Of a stretch of DNA of 32,829 bases, positions 23,004 to 32,018 are shown in pieces. The notes under the pieces were generated by a model, which had not been told where the DNA came from, did no database searches, and was given only the letters and a program-made list of their open reading frames with translations. The position numbers were made by a program, and so were the translations under genes. How positions within the stretch are numbered: the first letter of the stretch is position 1; each line of letters opens with the position of its first letter. The stretch comes from Bacteroidota bacterium (GTDB lineage: Bacteria; Bacteroidota; Bacteroidia; Chitinophagales; Chitinophagaceae), in contig JAFDYA010000105.1 in the NCBI GenBank assembly GCA_018267675.1, positions 1 through 32,829 of the forward strand. Reading direction: 5' to 3'.

Positions 23004-25529
23004 CTACCGCTTCTTTAAGCTTAAAATATTGGCAAATAGACGATATGCTCCGGGGACTCCTGCCGGTAACTCTCTGAAAAACACCAAACCGGTATAGACA
23101 AAATTACCTTTCCCATATTTCCCAATAATGAGGCTTCCCTCCTCCGGTGCTTCGTTCTTGTCGTGCATCGAAAAGACTTTCTCATAGCGGGGGTCAATGT
23201 TGCTCGCGAAATAAGTGCCGCGCTCTTGTACCCAAGCATCAAAATCTTTTGCGGTTATCCTATTTGGCTGATTTAGTACAGCAGCGTCGGGATCCAGAAA
23301 ACTCACTGTGGCATTTTCATCGGTGACCCTTTTGCTTGAAACCGTAAATGGCCAGGGGCCAAGTTTTGCCTTAAGCGGACCCAAGCGAGAGTTCGTGTTG
23401 TATTGGACAATATAATTGCCCCCTTGCTCCACATATTGCATCAACCGAACCTTGTAGGAGGCCAATTGCTCATTCACATTATACGCACGAACTCCGGCTA
23501 CGATTGCATCAAACTTGCTCAGGTCGGCTTGTGCTAGCTGTTCATTAGTCAAGGTGGTTACCTTGTAGCCAATCTGCTGCAAGCTTGCAGCTACTTCATC
23601 ACCTGCCCCGGGGATATACCCAATATTATTGCCCCGCTTTTTCAAATCAAGCTTCACCAACTTGGTGCTTGCCTCCTGCAAGAAAAACTGATAGGGGACA
23701 TGGTCATAACTTATCCGTTGAATGCTCTTGCCATAGCGCTTTCCGTCAATTTCCACTTCTGCTTTTAGTAGTCCATCTTTTGCCGAAGCAGTACCTGTAA
23801 TACGCAATAAAATGCTAGCTTCTTGCCCTGCCTTGGGGATCATAAAGTTTTCTTGTACTGCCTGCACCTTCCATCCACTTGGTGCAGTGATGACTAGCTT
23901 CCCTTTTTGGCTATCGGAATGTGCTTGTATTTCCACCTGTAGCTGCCGAGGAGCAGTATCACCAGCCACCAGCACTTTGTCCGACAAATGCAACGTAACC
24001 GGCGGCAAAATTTCAAATGGGCGATAGACTTCTCCCTTTACCGGATCTACGCTTTTGTACACAATCGGCCTCGATACACTGAACGCCTGCTTGCCAATCA
24101 AAACCTTAAAGCGAACTGCGGGCGCATCTTCATTCTCAGCCTGGCCAATCAATTCTTGCTGATTTACGATATAATTAGCAATCGGATGCGGGCTTCGTAG
24201 CCAATACGGGTCGGAATAACGTGCATCTTCAGGGATTTTCATCTCATGTTCAAAGCTGTATAACTGCTCCTGCTTCAGCGGGAGCAAAACGTTAGAATCT
24301 TCTTGGTATGGATAACTAATGCCCACTAGCTGCACCTTAGCGTTGCTTTGCGCAAGCACTTGCACTTTGATGTTCATCTTCTCCCCCGGCACGCAGGAAT
24401 ACTGCGCACTAGTCGCCTCCAACCATAAACCTGCTGCTGCAAACAGGAGATTTTTCGTTTCCTTCAATTTTAGTTTACGATAGTATTGCAATGATGGGTC
24501 AGTACCGGGTAATGCTTTCAAACTGTTGTAAATTCTAAGCAAGTCCGGCAAGGATTGAGCAGGGTGCTTGGTCTGGAAATTTTGGATTGCCCGGTCAATT
24601 GCTGACGCTAATTCCGAAGTACCCGGGAAACGACTCCAATCCTGTACAATGCCACCAAAGAGTCCCACTTTCGAACTATCCCCTTTTATCAACTTAAAGT
24701 ATTCCAGTTGTGCTCCTCGGCTTTTTGCCGTTCCGAAACCCTGACTTTTATGCTTGCTTCTACTCTCTGCTGAAAGCTCACCATAACCCTTTCCCAGCAA
24801 GGGATTGAAACCGCCAACGTCCAGCTTCAGTTGGTTCTCTGCTGTGGTATTGACGCTTCCGAATTTAAAGGTATTCCAGTACAATTTTTTGGGTTGCCAC
24901 ACGCCGACATACTTCAATTGCTCCGGAAATCTTTTCGGGTCGCCGGCAGCGTCAAATGCTTCAGAGGCCAGGATAGCCGATGCCGTGTGATGCCCATGGC
25001 CACCTTCTCCGGTAGTGGGGAAACGTGTAATCAGTACGTCCGGGCGAAAACGCCGTATTGCCCACACTACATCTGCAAGGACTAGTTGCTTGTCCCATAT
25101 ATTGAATGTCTCTTCCGGATTTTTAGAAAATCCAAAATCATTAGCTCTAGTAAAAAACTGCGCTGCACCATCTACACTACGTGCTGCTAAAAGCTCTTGT
25201 GTACGAAGTAAGCCCAAGGCATCGCCCTGCTCCGTACCGATTAAATTCTGCCCACCATCTCCACGAGTGAGTGACAAATAACCCGTCCGTAGTTTCAATT
25301 CATTAGCGAGATAAGCCAACAAGCGTGTGTTCTCATCATCCGGATGGGCCGCAATGTATAAGACCGAGCCAGTCACCTTTAGCTTTTCTATGCCGGACAA
25401 GATTGCTCCCGGACGATAGGGATTCTGCTCTTGTGCCCATACCGGGACGCGAAAAAGAAAAAGTAAGGCTGGAAGGAAAAAGTAGGAAACAACGTACAGG
25501 CTGCGATAGAAACGTTTCGTAAGTAACAT
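23004..25529 (-). CDS. PIG-L (LmbE-like) deacetylase family exported multidomain protein
   Basis: The 841-residue protein begins at ATG 25527-25529 with a signal peptide (about 1-32, ending RVPVWAQ). The PIG-L/LmbE domain has the zinc motif AHPDDE at 61-66, SLTRGDGGQNLIGTEQG and GGHGHHTASA, the remaining metal ligands. Such domains deacetylate GlcNAc-containing glycolipids or similar amides. A middle beta-sandwich region follows, including a NEW3/NPCBM-associated-type segment (APSGWKVQAVQENF). The C-terminal part (about 630-830) resembles a ThuA/glutamine-amidotransferase fold (GNNIGYIPGAGDEV, FDAIVAGVRAYN, YVEQGGNYIVQYN). The substrate is unknown and the protein is probably periplasmic. The frame continues 51 bp upstream to a TTG, which falls on the -7 box and is rejected. 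Confidence 0.87.
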   Translation of the reverse strand: MLLTKRFYRSLYVVSYFFLPALLFLFRVPVWAQEQNPYRPGAILSGIEKLKVTGSVLYIAAHPDDENTRLLAYLANELKLRTGYLSLTRGDGGQNLIGTEQGDALGLLRTQELLAARSVDGAAQFFTRANDFGFSKNPEETFNIWDKQLVLADVVWAIRRFRPDVLITRFPTTGEGGHGHHTASAILASEAFDAAGDPKRFPEQLKYVGVWQPKKLYWNTFKFGSVNTTAENQLKLDVGGFNPLLGKGYGELSAESRSKHKSQGFGTAKSRGAQLEYFKLIKGDSSKVGLFGGIVQDWSRFPGTSELASAIDRAIQNFQTKHPAQSLPDLLRIYNSLKALPGTDPSLQYYRKLKLKETKNLLFAAAGLWLEATSAQYSCVPGEKMNIKVQVLAQSNAKVQLVGISYPYQEDSNVLLPLKQEQLYSFEHEMKIPEDARYSDPYWLRSPHPIANYIVNQQELIGQAENEDAPAVRFKVLIGKQAFSVSRPIVYKSVDPVKGEVYRPFEILPPVTLHLSDKVLVAGDTAPRQLQVEIQAHSDSQKGKLVITAPSGWKVQAVQENFMIPKAGQEASILLRITGTASAKDGLLKAEVEIDGKRYGKSIQRISYDHVPYQFFLQEASTKLVKLDLKKRGNNIGYIPGAGDEVAASLQQIGYKVTTLTNEQLAQADLSKFDAIVAGVRAYNVNEQLASYKVRLMQYVEQGGNYIVQYNTNSRLGPLKAKLGPWPFTVSSKRVTDENATVSFLDPDAAVLNQPNRITAKDFDAWVQERGTYFASNIDPRYEKVFSMHDKNEAPEEGSLIIGKYGKGNFVYTGLVFFRELPAGVPGAYRLFANILSLKKR

Positions 25530-25577
25530 GCAGGAAAAATGATTCGTGAAAAACGGGAAGCTTGATTTTTGCCCATA

Positions 25578-25605
25578 CAAAAGTACCTGCTTTTATCAGG
25601 AGCAA
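25578..25605 (-). promoter_or_regulatory. Promoter of the PIG-L-family gene
   Basis: The minus strand has TTG (25603-25605), 17 nt, then TACTTTTG (25578-25585). The spacing is slightly short but the -7 box is a full match. It leaves a leader of about 45 nt before the ATG at 25529. Confidence 0.5.
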
Positions 25606-25701
25606 TTGACGGTTGCTTTAGCCCTCGTTATTCTACAAAGCTATTTGCAGCAAGGAATGATGATTTTAAAATCCAGGAGGAGAATAAGCTCGGATTAAAA
25701 A

Positions 25702-27579
25702 TCACCAGTCATCTGTATTGAGTCGGGCAATGTCCGGCGGATGGATATAAGTGCTCCGATACTTGTAGCGCAAATCAGAAGCAATCAAAAACTTGAAACT
25801 GGATTGCCCGGGCACGTTCCGTGGAAACACTCCGGCCTTAAACTCCAAAGTACCAAAAACAAAATTTTCATTTCTCATCCGCAAGCCAGCACCAAAGCCC
25901 GGATAGAAATTGGCATCTGCATACGTATCGGGGACATTGCGCAATAATGCCGCATCAAGAAAGACGAACGGTGCAAAGTGGAAACCTATGATTGTCTTGT
26001 TGAGATAAAAAATTGTCTCACTCCTAAATGATATTCTTTCATTCCCCTCAGCACTATCACTACCAAAGTCCCGAAGACCAAAAACATTGTTGATGCGGAG
26101 TGGCTCCGAGGTGATTGAATTAAACACCCGAGCATAGGTTCCCCTGAAATACTGCCGAATTTTGAGCTTTGGCGTGGGGACAAACAGTCGGCTATATCTT
26201 GTAAGACCCAACATCAATGCAGCATCACTCCAGCGTCCGCCTCGTTCAAAAAAAGTACCTGCACGCAAATAGTATTGTCCAAAGGATCCTCGCCTTGCTG
26301 TGGTATAGTAGTCGCCCACAATCCCGACATAAGGCCGCTCCAGATACAGTTGTTTCCACCACCCTGCAGTAAGAGACAAATTGTACCCGTAGGGAATATC
26401 CTCGGTCACCCCAAAGCCGTAGAGGTATTGCGTCTTGATATAGTCTTGTTTGAAAAAAGTAAGCTGACCCAACAATGCAGTAATGTTATTATAGATTGGA
26501 TCAAACCTTTGTCCAAAATAGTCGGGACTGTTGTAAAAGTAGCGTTGGTAGTATCGTAGTGAAAAGAACTTTCTATCCCGGACTGTAGCATCATACTTCA
26601 TGATGTGATGTAAGGATAAATTATACCCCGCCCAGAAGTCGTAAATATTGTAAGCGTACGGAATAAAGCCCGTATCTCCATAGGCGTTCAAAGCCTTGTT
26701 CTGACTTAGTTCCAGTCCACCGGCATAATAAGAATAGGGTGAGGGTAGCGGACGTTGCACAATGATGGAACTAGAGGCTTCCGGCTCAAAACCCAGACTA
26801 CGTCCAATATCAATATTGTTGTAGGAGAGGAAACCATTGGCAAAGCTCCCTCCAATATTATTCTTACTGTATTCAAAGCCATAACCCAACTCAGGATTCC
26901 GAACGGGATTGAACAGGATTGTTCCCTGGATCTTCTGTCCCATACCCAAAAAGTTCTCTTCCGAAAGCCTTGTCCGCCCGGCATCATAACCATCATTGTC
27001 TATCGTTAGTTTGATAGAAAAAAGGTCTTTGGTAATCACCAATAGATCTACCGAGTCGGTACCCAAGATAGGTTGTACCAATATGCGCGCATCCTGTAAA
27101 TAATCCAGTGTGCGGAGGAAACGTTCATTGTCTGCGAGGATATAGGGGTTAATCCTGTTTCCTTCTTTTTGAAACAAGTTGTTCCGAATGACCCATGCCC
27201 GAGTTGTTTTATGGAGTGTTGTGGCGAGATCAGCCGCTGTACTCGTTATCCGAGAACTTGTATCCGTAAAAATCCGATCAAAGCTAAACCTAGATATAGC
27301 GATATGCCGAATCACCCGACCTGCAAAAGGCGCGAAATACTCCTCCGCAGGCGTGAGCAATACTAAGGATGATACCGCTTGGTCGCTGGTATCCCCGGCA
27401 GGACGCTGTAGCGAGGTCCACGCCTGCAGTAGTAAATTATTCGCGAGCTTCCCCGGCTGAAAACGCTTTGTGTGGGAAAGTGTATCCCTAGCTATCGGTC
27501 GCAGCTGCGCATAGCCCTGAATCTCCGAAATGAAGGCCAAGAAAAGGAGCAATAAAAGAAAACGCAGGATTCGATACAC
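25702..27579 (-). CDS. Omp85/BamA-like outer-membrane beta-barrel protein
   Basis: The 625-residue protein starts at GTG 27577-27579 with a signal peptide (YRILRFLLLLLFLAFISEI, cleavage near GYAQ). Residues about 65-200 resemble a POTRA-type region (IRHIAISRFSFDRIF, VIRNNLFQKEGNRINPYIL, ERFLRTLDYLQDARILV). Beyond that come alternating aromatic strands typical of a barrel (FLGMGQKIQGTILF, YGFEYSKNNIGGSF, GFGAGLRMRNENFVFGTLEF), although the final residue is Trp after a short polar tail. It is shorter than BamA and has at most one or two POTRA domains. It more likely belongs to a Bacteroidota Omp85 relative than to BamA itself. It lies 48 bp downstream of the alpha/beta hydrolase. Confidence 0.72.
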   Translation of the reverse strand: MYRILRFLLLLLFLAFISEIQGYAQLRPIARDTLSHTKRFQPGKLANNLLLQAWTSLQRPAGDTSDQAVSSLVLLTPAEEYFAPFAGRVIRHIAISRFSFDRIFTDTSSRITSTAADLATTLHKTTRAWVIRNNLFQKEGNRINPYILADNERFLRTLDYLQDARILVQPILGTDSVDLLVITKDLFSIKLTIDNDGYDAGRTRLSEENFLGMGQKIQGTILFNPVRNPELGYGFEYSKNNIGGSFANGFLSYNNIDIGRSLGFEPEASSSIIVQRPLPSPYSYYAGGLELSQNKALNAYGDTGFIPYAYNIYDFWAGYNLSLHHIMKYDATVRDRKFFSLRYYQRYFYNSPDYFGQRFDPIYNNITALLGQLTFFKQDYIKTQYLYGFGVTEDIPYGYNLSLTAGWWKQLYLERPYVGIVGDYYTTARRGSFGQYYLRAGTFFERGGRWSDAALMLGLTRYSRLFVPTPKLKIRQYFRGTYARVFNSITSEPLRINNVFGLRDFGSDSAEGNERISFRSETIFYLNKTIIGFHFAPFVFLDAALLRNVPDTYADANFYPGFGAGLRMRNENFVFGTLEFKAGVFPRNVPGQSSFKFLIASDLRYKYRSTYIHPPDIARLNTDDW

Positions 27580-27627
27580 AGCTAATATGAGGGATGAAGT
27601 AAGCGCATCATCCCTACAAATATCGGT

Positions 27628-28461
27628 CTATTGCTTGCCCATGAATTGGATAATCGCCGCAACAATTTGCTGCGCACCACTCCCATACAACATCGTCTGA
27701 TGGTTACCGTCCACTGTCACTAACTTACCATCCGCCAACATTTCAACTGTTTCTTCCGCTAAGTCATCCGGGAGCAACGGCATTCCCATCGTATATTCCT
27801 CCGGAGCGTTGACTAGTAATACCGGGCATTTAATCTCCGGTATCAACTCCGGCCAGGGTATGGCAGCAACGCCTAGGCTTGCCGCGATAATATTGGCCAA
27901 TTGTGGGCGAGGGGTCACGCCACCTTCGTCATGTGGGCGAACATCTGCCTTGTAATAGGATAGCATCTCCGGCGACCAAAAAGTATTGTATGGAGCCGAC
28001 TTCACCCCTTCCAAATAAGCTGCAAAACTTGGGTAGCGAACATCCAACTTACTGAGTCGAACGGCCAACATCTCTGCCGCCATAGGATTCATCCGCGCTG
28101 CAGCGTCCAACGCAACAAGCCGAGCAACCTTTTCCGGATAATTTGCGGATAAATAATACCCCAAAAGCCCACCAAAGGAATGCCCCACAATCGCTACACG
28201 ATCCGCCTTAAAATGCGCCATGAGCCCCAATATATCTTGGGCATGGTCTTCCATGCTATAATCAAAGGCAGGATGATCGGACAAGCCTCTTCCTCTTAAA
28301 TCTACTGCAACTACTTCGTAATGCTGGTCGAGGCCGGCTTCGCGAATACCATCAAAAGCATGGGCGTTGGCGGTGAGGCCATGTAACAAAAAAAGTAGGG
28401 GGCCATTCTTAGGGCCTTGCAGGTAATGCAGCCGAATATTGTTTGTCTCTAAATAGGGCAT
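27628..28461 (-). CDS. Alpha/beta hydrolase
   Basis: The 277-residue alpha/beta-hydrolase has an oxyanion segment FLLHGLTAN (about 24-32), VDLRGRGLSDHP and the nucleophile elbow GHSFGG with Ser95. Probable acid is in LLVNAPEEY, and His254 lies in VDGNHQTML. The predicted triad is complete. The substrate cannot be told; relatives include esterases, haloperoxidase-like enzymes and lactonases. It lies 45 bp after the SDR gene and 48 bp before the barrel gene in one direction, so co-transcription is plausible. Confidence 0.85.
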   Translation of the reverse strand: MPYLETNNIRLHYLQGPKNGPLLFLLHGLTANAHAFDGIREAGLDQHYEVVAVDLRGRGLSDHPAFDYSMEDHAQDILGLMAHFKADRVAIVGHSFGGLLGYYLSANYPEKVARLVALDAAARMNPMAAEMLAVRLSKLDVRYPSFAAYLEGVKSAPYNTFWSPEMLSYYKADVRPHDEGGVTPRPQLANIIAASLGVAAIPWPELIPEIKCPVLLVNAPEEYTMGMPLLPDDLAEETVEMLADGKLVTVDGNHQTMLYGSGAQQIVAAIIQFMGKQ

Positions 28462-28506
28462 GAATCCGCGTTGAGGAAAAAATAAAAAATAAAAATATCG
28501 ATTGTG

Positions 28507-29280
28507 CTATTGTGCCGTCCAGCCGCCATCAACGGGTAGCGCAATGCCGGTAATCGTCTCGGCTGCTTCCGAAGCCAAGAATAATGCGCTTTGTGCTATG
28601 CTCTCTACGGTATTGAACTTCTTGATCGCTTGCTTGTCCAAGAATACTTTAGCCACTACCTCTTCTTGTGTCATGTTGTGCACTTTCATTTGCTCGGGTA
28701 TTTGCTTATCCACAATGGGCGTATGAACATAGCCCGGGCAGATGCTATTTGCTGTGATACCGAAAGGAGCGCCTTCCAACGCTATGGTCTTAGTGAAACC
28801 GATTAATCCATGCTTAGCGGACACATAAGCCGACTTAAACTCCGAGGCAACCAAGCCATGTGCAGACGCAATATTGATCACCCGACCGTGCTTATTTGCC
28901 TTCATAGATGGCCATATTGCTTTAGTAAGATGAAAGGCTGCTGAAAGGTTGATACCGATAATTGCATCCCATTTTGCTTCAGGAAAATCTTCCAGCGGCG
29001 AAACAAACTGAATACCGGCATTATTAATCAAAACTTCTACCGTACCAAACTTTGCAAGGGCTTCCGCAGCCAATGCGCGAATGGCCGCAGGATCCAGCAT
29101 ATTGGCGGGAGAAAAGATATAATCTACCCCGGCAGCATCCGCCACCGACTTTGCGATCGTAGCACCATCTGCTTCCAACCCATTAAACACAATGTTGTAG
29201 CCTTGAGCAGCAAATGCTTTGGCAATGGCTAAGCCAATTCCGGAGGTACTACCGGTTATCAATACCGTTTTGTTCTTCAT
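28507..29280 (-). CDS. 3-hydroxybutyrate dehydrogenase-like SDR
   Basis: The 257-residue classical short-chain dehydrogenase has TGSTSGIG at 9-16, NNAG at 86-89 and the triad Ser139, Tyr152, Lys156 (YVSAK). The features IASAHGLVASEFKSAYVSAK, SICPGYVHTPIVDKQIPEQ, LDKQAIKKF and the C-terminal GIALPVDGGWTAQ match D-3-hydroxybutyrate dehydrogenase, which converts 3-hydroxybutyrate and NAD+ to acetoacetate. The acetoacetate could be activated by ScoAB (4048-5482), so the window may encode both steps of ketone-body or PHB-monomer use. No PHB synthase or depolymerase is nearby. The enzyme identity is by pattern and should not be treated as proven. Confidence 0.87.
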   Translation of the reverse strand: MKNKTVLITGSTSGIGLAIAKAFAAQGYNIVFNGLEADGATIAKSVADAAGVDYIFSPANMLDPAAIRALAAEALAKFGTVEVLINNAGIQFVSPLEDFPEAKWDAIIGINLSAAFHLTKAIWPSMKANKHGRVINIASAHGLVASEFKSAYVSAKHGLIGFTKTIALEGAPFGITANSICPGYVHTPIVDKQIPEQMKVHNMTQEEVVAKVFLDKQAIKKFNTVESIAQSALFLASEAAETITGIALPVDGGWTAQ

Positions 29281-29380
29281 TGGTTAATCAATTTTTTATT
29301 AACAGCACAGCAATAGCAAATAGCACGCCAGCAAAATTTAAAGAAATCAAAAAGGGACAACGCGCTAGCTCGTCAAAGCC

Positions 29381-30016
29381 TCAAAACAATCCAAAAAGCT
29401 CCGCATCAATCTTAGCAACTACCGCTGCAAAATCCTCATCCCGTGTGGTAAAATCCAGATTGTCCACATCAACGACAAGCAGAGGACCGTCTTTGTAATT
29501 ATCTATCCATGTGTTGTAGAAATTGTTCAATCGCTTCAGATAATCCAGCCGAATATTCTCTTCGTACTCTCTTCCGCGTTTCTGGATTTGATCCACAAGC
29601 TTCGGAATACTGCCCTTGAGATAAATAAGCAAATCCGGGGCTTTCACCATTTTACTGAGTGTACCGAAGAGTGTCTTATAATTATCAAAATCCCGAAGGG
29701 TCATCAGGCCCATATCAAACAAATTAGGGGCGAAAATCTCCGCATCCTCATAGATCGTTCTGTCTTGAATGACGCTCTGCTGGCCATTCTGAATCTCCAA
29801 TAATTGCCGAAGCCTACTGTTCAAAAAATACACCTGCAGGTTGAAAGACCAGCGGGGCATATCATCATAAAAGTCGGCGAGATAAGGATTGAAATCTACA
29901 TCCTCAAAATGGGGCTGCCAACCATAATGCTTGGCCAACAAAGTGGTCAGTGTGGTCTTGCCTGCACCTATATTGCCTGCCACAGCGATGTGTAGGATTT
30001 TCTTTGTTGCTGCCAT
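29381..30016 (-). CDS. Deoxynucleoside kinase
   Basis: The 211-residue dNK/dCK-type kinase has a P-loop GNIGAGKTTL at 14-23, FEDVDFNPYLADFYDD (nucleoside contact), WSFNLQVYFLNSRL, the QDRTIYEDAEIFA segment (an (E/D)R(S/T)-type motif) and the lid RGREYEENIRLDYLKRLN. It phosphorylates deoxynucleosides for salvage. The substrate is not predictable from sequence. The length is typical. It is the first gene of the leftward run, with 100 bp to the SDR gene. Confidence 0.9.
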   Translation of the reverse strand: MAATKKILHIAVAGNIGAGKTTLTTLLAKHYGWQPHFEDVDFNPYLADFYDDMPRWSFNLQVYFLNSRLRQLLEIQNGQQSVIQDRTIYEDAEIFAPNLFDMGLMTLRDFDNYKTLFGTLSKMVKAPDLLIYLKGSIPKLVDQIQKRGREYEENIRLDYLKRLNNFYNTWIDNYKDGPLLVVDVDNLDFTTRDEDFAAVVAKIDAELFGLF

Positions 30017-30221
30017 TTCTGCTTTTTGGGGTCCTCGAGTTACTTAAAAAGCCCGAAAGATAATCAGGAGATTTTTATTGCAGTTTTTAGGCGCTCTAAA
30101 AAAAAAAGGTCAAAAATTATAATTCTTCAAAAAACTTGACCAATTTCAAAAATATTTTTTGACGACTATTTAAACTTTAAGGTTTTTCTATCGTCAAACT
30201 TAATCTAACAACGCGCATACA
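30017..30221. promoter_or_regulatory. Divergent spacer with inverted repeats
   Basis: The AT-rich spacer between the deoxynucleoside kinase and DUF1800 genes has an A10 run (30098-30107). It has a GGTCAA/TTGACC pair (30108-30113, 30136-30141) and a perfect 8-bp inverted repeat TTTGACGA (30158-30165) and TCGTCAAA (30191-30198). The second ends 23 nt before the DUF1800 ATG. It could be an operator or a leader hairpin. No clear -7 box was found. Confidence 0.35.
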
Positions 30222-31946
30222 ATGGGTAATTATGATCGCCGTAATTTCTTAGGCAAAGTACTCAACTCCTCTTCTCTGAATGCTGAAGATGCCATTTTTG
30301 AGAAGTATGCTAATCACAGTTTGCCAAAAGGGTTACAAAAAACAACTGGTACGCTTAGTGCCTACAACGGGGCTTGGACGAAAGCAGAAGTGATTCACTT
30401 GCTCCGTCGAACAACATTTGGGGTGAAGCCGGCAGATGTTCAGACACTACTGGCAATGACGCCCGGAGCTGCTGTGGACTACCTTTTTTCAAATGTGCCG
30501 AGTGCAGTACCGGCGCCACCAGTCAATAATTATTACACCGGCTATACCGACCCCACAGGAGTACTCGCCAACAACACCTGGGTGAATGCTGCCTATGGAG
30601 ATGGTACAGTAAATTCTAAACGACGACTCTCCTTAAAAGCTTGGTGGATGGGGCTTTTGCTGAATCAAAATTGTAGTATCCTGGAAAAAATGGCTTGGTT
30701 CTGGCACAATCATTTTGCAACAGAAATATCGGTGATTAGCGACTCAAGGATTGCCTACTTCTATCATGCCATGCTGCGTACAAACGCATTGTGGAACTTT
30801 AAGACCTTCACCACCACGGTTACTAAAGACCCCGCCATGCTCATCTATCTTAATGGGCGCTATAGTACCAAATCAGCTCCTGATGAAAATTATGGTAGAG
30901 AACTACAAGAGTTGTTTACCGTCTCAAAATACAATACGCCTAACTATACCGAACCGGATGTAAAGGCCGCGGCACGCGCACTTACCGGCTGGCAATTGGA
31001 TACAACAACCAATCCGGTATCCAGCAAATTCACCCCTACCCGCCACGATACCACCAACAAGCAATTCTCATCTTTCTACAACAACACAGTAATTACCGGA
31101 CAAACAGGCGCAAACGGTGCCAACGAAGTCGATGCACTCATCGATATGATTTTTACCGCAACGGCCACCCAAACCGCAAATTGGATTTGCACCAAACTCT
31201 ATCGCTACTTTGTGTATTATGACACGGTGACTGACCCAAGCGTACAAAGTACCATCATCAATGGTATGGTCACTTCACTCATCGCCAACCACTGGAATAT
31301 TACGCCGGTACTAAAACTACTCCTAAAGAGCCAACACTTCTTTGACACCAATAGCCGAGGCTGCTACATCCGTACGCCACTCGACTTTCTGGTGGGCAAC
31401 TACCGCACCTTTGGCATGAGCCTTCCTGCGGGGTTTGACACGCCTAAGACTTACTCAGCCTGGTACACCCTAGTCTCCAATGCAGCGCTCAACGGCATTG
31501 ATCTTGGCGAGCCACCTAACGTTTCCGGTTACCCTGCTTATTATCAGACACCACAGTACTACGAACTTTGGATCAATTCTAATACCTACCCTCACCGGCT
31601 CAAAATCATTGATTCCCTACTCGGCACCGGCCTTCCCGTGAGTGGTGGTCGGCTCAAGATTGATGTTTTAGCATTTGCTCAGACTTGTAGCAATCCAGAT
31701 GACCCCGACATACTGTTGCAATACTTCTGCGATCTCTTGCTTGGCCTAGATCTATCAGCAACCCGAAAGACAAGCTTGAAAACAAGTATCCTGCTCAGCG
31801 GACAAACCACTAATTATTATTGGACAAAAGCTTGGACAGATTATACTTCCAGCCCGGGCAATAGCACGTTCAAGGGGATCGTCACAACGCGAATTACCTC
31901 ATTGTTGTCCGAACTTATGCATAGTGCGGAACACATGCTTTGCTAA
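30222..31946 (+). CDS. DUF1800 family protein
   Basis: The 574-residue protein has the DUF1800 (PF08811) hallmarks in order: WTKAEVIHLLRRTTFG at about 52-67; WWMGLLLNQNCSILEKMAWF; FWHNHFATE; the FKTFTTTVTKDPAMLIYLNG segment; DENYGRELQELFT; EPDVKAAARALTGWQL and LDFLVGNYRTFG. Genes of this kind are nearly always followed by a DUF1501 gene, as here (73 bp apart). Function is unknown, although the pair is linked in the literature to secreted or surface roles. No classical signal peptide is visible; the N-terminus is MGNYDRRNFLGKVL. Confidence 0.92.
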   Translation: MGNYDRRNFLGKVLNSSSLNAEDAIFEKYANHSLPKGLQKTTGTLSAYNGAWTKAEVIHLLRRTTFGVKPADVQTLLAMTPGAAVDYLFSNVPSAVPAPPVNNYYTGYTDPTGVLANNTWVNAAYGDGTVNSKRRLSLKAWWMGLLLNQNCSILEKMAWFWHNHFATEISVISDSRIAYFYHAMLRTNALWNFKTFTTTVTKDPAMLIYLNGRYSTKSAPDENYGRELQELFTVSKYNTPNYTEPDVKAAARALTGWQLDTTTNPVSSKFTPTRHDTTNKQFSSFYNNTVITGQTGANGANEVDALIDMIFTATATQTANWICTKLYRYFVYYDTVTDPSVQSTIINGMVTSLIANHWNITPVLKLLLKSQHFFDTNSRGCYIRTPLDFLVGNYRTFGMSLPAGFDTPKTYSAWYTLVSNAALNGIDLGEPPNVSGYPAYYQTPQYYELWINSNTYPHRLKIIDSLLGTGLPVSGGRLKIDVLAFAQTCSNPDDPDILLQYFCDLLLGLDLSATRKTSLKTSILLSGQTTNYYWTKAWTDYTSSPGNSTFKGIVTTRITSLLSELMHSAEHMLC

Positions 31947-32018
31947 AAAAGGATAGTGCAATAATTAACTAAAAAAATAGTCGGGCGAATTGCCCATTAC
32001 TAAAATAAAATTGGATCA

